A stretch of 64,000 nucleotides of DNA from assembly GCA_037974665.1 (NCBI GenBank), contig CM075767.1, positions 89,926,644 through 89,990,643 on the forward strand. Reading direction: 5' to 3'. How positions within the stretch are numbered: the first letter of the stretch is position 1; the number at the start of each line of letters is the position of its first letter. Positions 58,286 through 64,000 of the stretch are shown in pieces. The position numbers were made by a program, and so were the translations under genes. The notes under the pieces were generated by a model. It was not told the DNA's origin, searched no databases, and was given only the letters and a program-made list of their open reading frames with translations. The DNA comes from Ehretia macrophylla (Eukaryota; Streptophyta; Magnoliopsida; Boraginales; Ehretiaceae).

Positions 58286-58843
58286 GTCATGTTGAGGGCA
58301 CAATTCCTATATGTGTTAACGGTTCATAGTCCCAGTTTAGAGAGATGACCCATTCAAAAAGCCTAATGGGCTTAACGATAACCCATCCGCTTCAACAATG
58401 CAGCATCCTCGCAAGACGTTATATCGACATGTTGTAGGGCCCTCTGATGTACCACGAGTGAGGTTGTCGTCGTTTTAACAGCTCATGACGTACGTTTCGG
58501 GGCGGAAAAACAGGGCAAAAGAAGAAAAGTGGCCTGAAACTGATGAAAACGTTTGATTTTGGGCTCCAAAAAAGGGCACAGCGAGCAAATTGGCAACCCC
58601 CGTCGTAGAGCTCTCAGAGAGCTTTGCAACGGTATGCTGTGCGCCGCGTAACTACTTACGGATCAAAAGTTATGGGCACCGGAGCGACGGAGACCTGGTC
58701 ACAAACCCTACGCCCTAGGTTTGCGGGCCCGGCCTCTATGTGAAGCGAAGTTGTCTTGCCCAATGTTCCGTGGGATTCGGTAATAGAGATTTGGTGGATA
58801 AAGTATCTTGGCAACCCTAACCAGGGCAAAAAAAATTGAAAAG

Positions 58844-58962
58844 GGGGTGCAACACGAGGACTTCCCAGGGGATCACCCATCCTAGTACTACGCTCGCCCA
58901 AGCACGTTTAACTTCGGAGTTTTGATGGGATCCGATGCATTAGTGCTGGTATTATCGCACCC
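58844..58962 (-). rRNA. 5S rRNA gene, copy 71
   Basis: Full length. Changes GGGATCACCC, TACGCTCG, CACGTTTAAC, GTTTTGATG, CGATGC, TATTATCG. Confidence 0.92.
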
Positions 58963-59520
58963 GTCATGTTTAGGACACAAGTCCTTTATGTGTTAATGGT
59001 TCACAGTCCCAGCCTAGAGAGATGGCCAATTCAAAAGGCCCAATGGGCTTAACGATATCCCATCTGCTTCAACAACGTAGCATCATCGCAAGACGTGATA
59101 TTGACGCGTTGTAGGGCCCTCTAATGTCCTGTGAGTAAGGTTATCGTCCTTTTAACAACTCACGACGAACGATCCGGGACGAAAAAACAGGGCAAAAGAA
59201 GAAAAGTGGCCTGAAACTGATGAAAATGTTTGATTTTGGGCTCCAAAAATGGGCACAACGAGCAAACTGGCTACCCCCGTCGAAGAGCTCTCAGAGAGTT
59301 TTATAACGGAATGTTGTGCACCGCGTAACTCCTTATGGATCAAAAGTTATGGGCATCGGAGTGACGGAGACCTGGTCACAAACCCTATGCCCTCGGTTTG
59401 CGGGCCTGGCCTCTACGTGAAGCGAAGTTGTCTTGCCCAAAGTTCCGTGGGATTCAGTAATAGAGATTTGGTGGATAAAGTATCTTGGCAACCCTAACCA
59501 GGGCAACAAAAATTGAAAAG

Positions 59521-59639
59521 GAGGTGCAACACGAGGACTGGCCAGGGGGTCACCCATCCTAGTACTACTCTCGCCCAAGCACGCTTACCTTCAGTGTTCT
59601 GATGGGATGCGGTGCATTAGTGCTGGTATGATCGCACCC
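59521..59639 (-). rRNA. 5S rRNA gene, copy 72
   Basis: Full length. Changes GAGGTGC, GACTGGCCAG (shared with copy 76), CTTACCTTCAGTGTTC, GGGATGCGG. Confidence 0.93.
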
Positions 59640-60192
59640 GTAATGTTGAGGGCACAATTCTTATATGTGTTAACGGTTCACAATCCCAGCCTAGAGAGAT
59701 GGCCCATTCGAAAGGCCCAATGGGCTTAACGACAACCCATCCGCTTCAACCGCGTAGCATCCTCACAAGACGTGATATTGACACGTTGTAGGGCCCTCTA
59801 ATGTCCCACGAGTCAGGTTGTCGTCCTTTTAACAGCTCACGACGTACGATACAGGACGAAAAAATAGAGCAAAAGAACAAATGTGGCCTGAAACTGATGA
59901 AAACGTTCGATTTTGGGCTCCAAAATGGGCACAGCGAGCAAGCTGGCTGCCACCGTCGTAGTGCTCGAGCTTTGCAACGGTATGTTGTGCGTCGCGTCAA
60001 ACCTTACAGATCAAAAGTTATGGGCACCAGAGCGACGGAGACCTGGTCAAAAACCCTACGCCCTTGATTTTCGAGCCCGGCCTCTACGTGAAGCGAAGTT
60101 GTCTTGCCCAATGTTCTGTGGGATTCGGTAATAGAGATTTGGTGGATAAAGTAACTTGGCTACCCTAACCAGGGGAATAAAAAATTGAAAAG

Positions 60193-60311
60193 GTGGTACA
60201 ACACGAGGACTTCCCAGAGGGTAACACATCCTAGTACTACTCTCGCCCAAGCACCCTTAACTTCGGAGTTCTGATGGGATTCGATGCATCAGTGCTGGTA
60301 TGATCGCACCC
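60193..60311 (-). rRNA. 5S rRNA gene, copy 73
   Basis: Full length. C box damaged (AGAGGGTAACACATCC). Also GGTACAAC, CACCCTTAAC, GGGATTCGATGCATCAG. Confidence 0.91.
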
Positions 60312-60869
60312 GTCATGTTGAGGGCACAATTCCTATATGTGTTAACGGTTAACAGTCCCAGTCTAGAGAGATAGCCCATTCAAAATGCCCAATAGGCTTA
60401 ACGACAAACCTTCCGCCTCAACAATGCAGCATCCTCGCAAGACATGATATCGACACGTTGTAGGGCCTTCTGGTGTCCCGCGAGTTAGGTTGTCGTCCTT
60501 TTAACAGCTCACCACGTACGATCCGGGACGAAAAAATAGAGCAAAAGAAAAAAAGTGGCCTGGAACTGATGAAAACGTTCGATTTTGGGCTCCAAAATTG
60601 GCACAATGAGCAAGCTAGCTGCCATAGTCGTAGAGCTCTGAGAGAGCTTTGCAACGGTATGCTGTGCGCCGTGTAACTCCTTACGGATCAAAAGTTTTAG
60701 GCACCGCAGAGACGGAGACCTGGTCACAAACCCTACGCCCTCGGTTTGCCGGCCCGGTCTCTACGTGAAGCGAAGTTGTCTTGCCCAATGTTCCGTGGGA
60801 TTCGGTAATAGAGATTTGGTTGATAAAGTATCTTGGCAACCCTAACCCGGGCAAAAACAATTGAAAAGG

Positions 60870-60988
60870 GGGGTGCAACACGAGGACTTCCTAGGGGGTC
60901 ACCCATCCTAGTACTGCTTTCGCCCAAGCACGCTTAACTTCGGAGTTCTTATGGGATTCGGTGCATTAGTGCTGGTATGATCATTCCC
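60870..60988 (-). rRNA. 5S rRNA gene, copy 74
   Basis: Full length. Changes CCTAGGGGG, TACTGCTTTCG, CTTATGGGATTCGG, GATCATTCCC. A box and C box intact. Confidence 0.94.
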
Positions 60989-61546
60989 GTCATGTTGAGG
61001 GCATAATTCCTATATGTGTTAACGGTTCACAGTCCCAGCCTAGAGAGATGGCCTATTCAAAAGGCCCAATGGGCTTAACGACAACCCATCTGCTTGAACA
61101 ACGTAGCATCCTCGCAAGACATGATATCGACACGTTGTAGAGCCCTCTTATGTCCCGCCGAGTCAGGTTGTCGTCCTTTTAACAGCTCACGACGTCCGAT
61201 CCGGGACGAAAAAATAGAGCAAAAGAAGAAAAGTGGCCTGAAACTTATGAAAACATTCAATTTTGGGCTCCAAAAATGGGCACAGCAAGCAAGCTGGCTG
61301 CCCCCGTCGTAGAGCTCTCAGAGAGCTTTGCAACGGTATGCTGTGCGCCGCGTAACTCCTTACGGATCAAAAGTTATGGGCATAGGAGCGATGGAGACCT
61401 AGTCACAAGCCCTATGCCCTCGGTTTGCGGGCCCAGCTTCTTCATGAAGCGAAGTTGTCTTGCCCAATGTTCCGTGGGATTGAGTAATAGAGATTTGGTG
61501 GATAAAGTATCTTGGCAACCCTAGCTAGGGAAAAAAAATTGAGAAG

Positions 61547-61665
61547 GGGGTACAACACGGGGACTTCTCAGGGGGTCACCCATCCTAGTACTACTCTCGC
61601 CCAAGCACGCTTAACTTCGGAGTATAGATGGGATCCGGTGCATTAGTGCTGGTATAATCGCACCC
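61547..61665 (-). rRNA. 5S rRNA gene, copy 75
   Basis: Full length. Changes GGTACAACACGGGGAC, CTTCTCAG, GGAGTATAGATG, GTATAATCG. Internal promoter intact. Confidence 0.94.
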
Positions 61666-62223
61666 GTCTTGTTGAGGGCACAATTCCTATATGTGTTAGC
61701 GGTTCACAATGCCAACCTAGAGGGATGGCACATTCATAAGGCCCAATGGGCTTAACGACAACCCATCTGCTTTAACAATTCAGCATCCTCGCAAGACGTG
61801 ATATCGACACGTTGTAGGGCCCTTTGATGTACAGCGAGTCAGGTTGTCATCCTTTTAACAGCTCACGACGTACAATCCGGGACGAAAAAACAGGGTAAAA
61901 GAGGAAAAGTGGCCTGAAACGTATGAAAATGTTCTATTTTGGGCTCCAAAAATGGGCACAACGAGCAAGCTGGCTGCCACCGTCGTAGAGCTCTCAGAGA
62001 GATTTGTAACGATATGTTGTGCGCCGCATAACTCCTTACGGATCAAAAGTTATGGGCATCGGAGCGACAGAGACTTGGTCACAAACCCTATGCCATCGGT
62101 TTGCGGCCCCCGCCCCTACGTGAAGCGAAGTTGTCTTGCCTAATGTTCCGTAGGATTCGGTAATAGAGATTTGGTAGATAAAGTATCTTGGCAACCCTAA
62201 CCAGGGGAAAAAAAATTGAAAAG

Positions 62224-62342
62224 GGGGTGCAAGACGAGGACTGGCCAGGGGGTCACCCATCCGAGTACTACTGTCGCCCAAGCACGCTTAACTTCAGAGT
62301 TCTGATGGGATCCGGTGCATTAGTACTAGTATGATCGCACCC
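62224..62342 (-). rRNA. 5S rRNA gene, copy 76
   Basis: Full length. Changes GCAAGACGAGG, GACTGGCCAG, CATCCGAG, ACTGTCG, CAGAG, TAGTACTAGTATG. Counterpart of copy 72. Confidence 0.93.
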
Positions 62343-62900
62343 GTCATGTTGAGGGCACAATTCTTATATGTGTTAACGGTTCACCGTCCCAGCCTAGAGA
62401 GATGGCCCATTCCAAAGGCCCAATGGGCTTAACGACAACCCATCCGCTTCAACAACGCAGCATCCTCGCAAGACGTGATATCGACACGTTGTAGGGCCCT
62501 CTGATGTCCCGCGAGTCAGATTGTCGTCCTTTTAACAGCTCACGACGTATGATCTGGGACGGAAAAATAGAGCAAAAGAAGAAAAGTGGCCAAAAACTGA
62601 TGAAAACGTTCGATTTTGGGCTCCAAAAACAGGCACAGCGAGCAAGCTGGCTACCCCCATCGTAGAGCTCTCAGAGAGCTTTGCAACGCTATGCTCTGTG
62701 CTACGTAACTCTTTACGGATCAAAAGTTATGGGCACCGCAGCGACGTATACCTGGTCACAAATCCTACGCCCTCGGTTTGTCGCCCCGGTCTCTACGTGA
62801 AGCGAAGTTGTCTTGCCCAATGTTCCATGGGATTCGGTAATAGAGATTTGGTGGATAAAGTATCTTGGCAACCCTAACCAGGGCAAAAAAAAATGAAAAG

Positions 62901-63019
62901 GGGGTACAACACGGGGACTTCCCAGGCGGTCACCCATCCTAGTACTACTCTCGCCCAAGCACGCTTAACTTCGGAGTTCTGATGGGATTCGGTGCATTAG
63001 TGCTGGTATGATCGCTCCC
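62901..63019 (-). rRNA. 5S rRNA gene, copy 77
   Basis: Full length. Changes GGTACAACACGGGGAC, CAGGCGGTCACCC, GGGATTCGG, GCTCCC. A box intact. Confidence 0.94.
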
Positions 63020-63576
63020 GTCATGTTGAGGGCACAATTCCTATATGTGTTAACGGTTCACTGTCCCAGCCTAGAGAGATGGCCCATTCAAAAGGCCCAA
63101 TGGGCTTAACGACAACCCATCTGCTTTAACAATGTAGCATCCTCACAAGACGTGATATCGACACGTTGTAGGGCCCTCTGATGTCCCGCGAGTCAGGTTG
63201 TCGTCCATTTAATAGCTCACGACGTACGATCCGGGACGGAAAAATAGAGCAAAAGAACAAAAGTGGCCTGAAATTGATGAAAACGTTCGATTTTGGGCTC
63301 CAAAAAGGGGCACAACGAGCAAGCTGGCTACCCCCGTTGTAGAGCTCTCAGAGAGCTTTGCAACGGTATGTTGTACGCCGCGTAACTCCTTACGGATCAA
63401 AAGTTATGGGCACCAGAGCGACGGAGACCTGGTCACAAACCCTACTTCCTCGGTTTGCGGGCCCGCCCTCTACATCAAGATAAGTTGTCTTTCCCAATGT
63501 TTCGTGGGATTCGGTAATAGAGATTTGGTGGATAAAGTATCTTGGCAACCCTAACTAGGGAAAAAAAATTTAAAAG

Positions 63577-63695
63577 GGGGTGCAACACGAGGACTTCTCA
63601 AGGGGTCACCCATCCTAGTACTACTCTCGCCCAAGCACGCTTAACTTCAGAGTTCTGATGGGATCCGGTGCATTAGTGCTGGTATAATTGCACCC
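63577..63695 (-). rRNA. 5S rRNA gene, copy 78
   Basis: Full length. Changes CTTCTCAAGGGG, CAGAG, GTATAATTGCACCC; C box and A box intact. Last complete copy in the window. Confidence 0.95.
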
Positions 63696-64000
63696 GTCAT
63701 GTTGAGGGCACAATTCCTATATATGTTAACAGTTCACAGTGCCAGCCTAGAGAAATGGCGCATTCAAAAGGCCCAATGTGCTTAACGACAACCCATCCGC
63801 TTCAACAACGCAGGATCCTCGCAAGACGTGATATCGACACATTGTAGAGCCCTCTGATGTACCAAGAGTCAGGTTGTCATCCTTTTAACAGTTCACGACG
63901 TACGATCCGGGACGGAAAAACAGGGCAAAAGATGAAATGTGGCCTGAAACTGATGAAAACTTTCGATTTTGGGCTCCAAAAATGGGCACAGCGATCAGGC

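Larger units (their letters stand above)
52771..64000 (-). repeat. 5S rDNA tandem array, block 5 (subfamily B, copies 62-78)
   Basis: Seventeen units (the first gene truncated), spaced about 676 bp apart. They carry a diagnostic spacer set absent as a set from the rest of the window: GGTAATAGAGATTTGGTGG and CCAGGGCAAAAAAAATTG downstream of the gene; GTTGAGGGCACAATTCC with TATATG upstream; then CGACACGTTGTAGGGCCC, CTCTGATGT, AGCAAAAGAAGAAAAGTGG and GAGCTTTGCAACGG. The coding consensus is the same as in subfamily A. The array runs out of the window to the right; the next gene would be expected near 64,254. Confidence 0.96.

Noticed and set aside
1357-63400. Dozens of 60-130 aa ORFs on both strands with similar proteins (for example the 86-aa plus-strand and 73- or 64-aa minus-strand series)
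   Set aside because: They recur once per 677-bp unit, overlap the 5S gene or spacer in several frames at once, and vary by the same substitutions and indels as the non-coding repeat, with no sign of reading-frame preservation.
1-64000. CRISPR-like array, because of regular repeats
   Set aside because: The period is about 677 bp and both repeat and 'spacer' are homologous in all units. The repeat is a eukaryotic 5S rRNA gene.
1-64000. Linked 35S rDNA (18S-5.8S-26S) as in some plants with joined 5S/35S units
   Set aside because: No 18S, 5.8S or 26S words are present; spacers are only about 558 bp.

Overview
The window is almost entirely one tandem array of plant-type 5S ribosomal RNA genes. 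I count 78 copies, all transcribed leftward (minus strand). Each gene is about 119 nt and sits in a unit of about 677 bp, leaving a spacer of about 558 bp. The gene matches land-plant 5S rRNA: it starts GGGTGCGATC, carries the A box / intermediate element / C box internal control region, and is followed directly by T-rich RNA polymerase III stop signals. No 18S, 5.8S or 26S sequence, tRNA or protein-coding gene is visible. The organism is a land plant, probably an angiosperm with a repeat-rich genome; I cannot name the species.

Layout: (1) 1-21,660, copies 1-32; (2) 21,661-25,212, a solo-LTR-like fossil of family I in minus orientation; (3) 25,213-27,698, copies 33-36; (4) 27,699-31,606, a second family I fossil in plus orientation; (5) 31,607-36,073, copies 37-42; (6) 36,074-38,900, a family II solo-LTR-like fossil, minus, with a perfect 5-bp target duplication; (7) 38,901-51,369, copies 43-61; (8) 51,370 to about 52,770, a partial family II fossil, plus; (9) about 52,771-64,000, copies 62-78, which belong to a clearly different 5S spacer subfamily (B) from everything to the left (A).

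The array is unusually heterogeneous for 5S rDNA. I saw no copy identical to the consensus. Most copies carry several substitutions, often inside the internal promoter, and a few carry 1-bp indels. Shared private variants show that blocks of units were duplicated with offsets of 9, 5, 5, 4 and 2 units. This implies unequal exchange or local amplification, with weak homogenisation along the array.

The most interesting signals are: the A/B subfamily switch lying exactly at the partial LTR fossil; an upstream TATA-like box at about -27 to -23 that is present in subfamily B and an A/T homopolymer in subfamily A; a spacer stem-loop whose two arms change together in subfamily A; and a short hairpin module shared in position by two otherwise different LTR families. 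The many short ORFs recur once per unit and are shadows of the repeat. I found no convincing new protein system.
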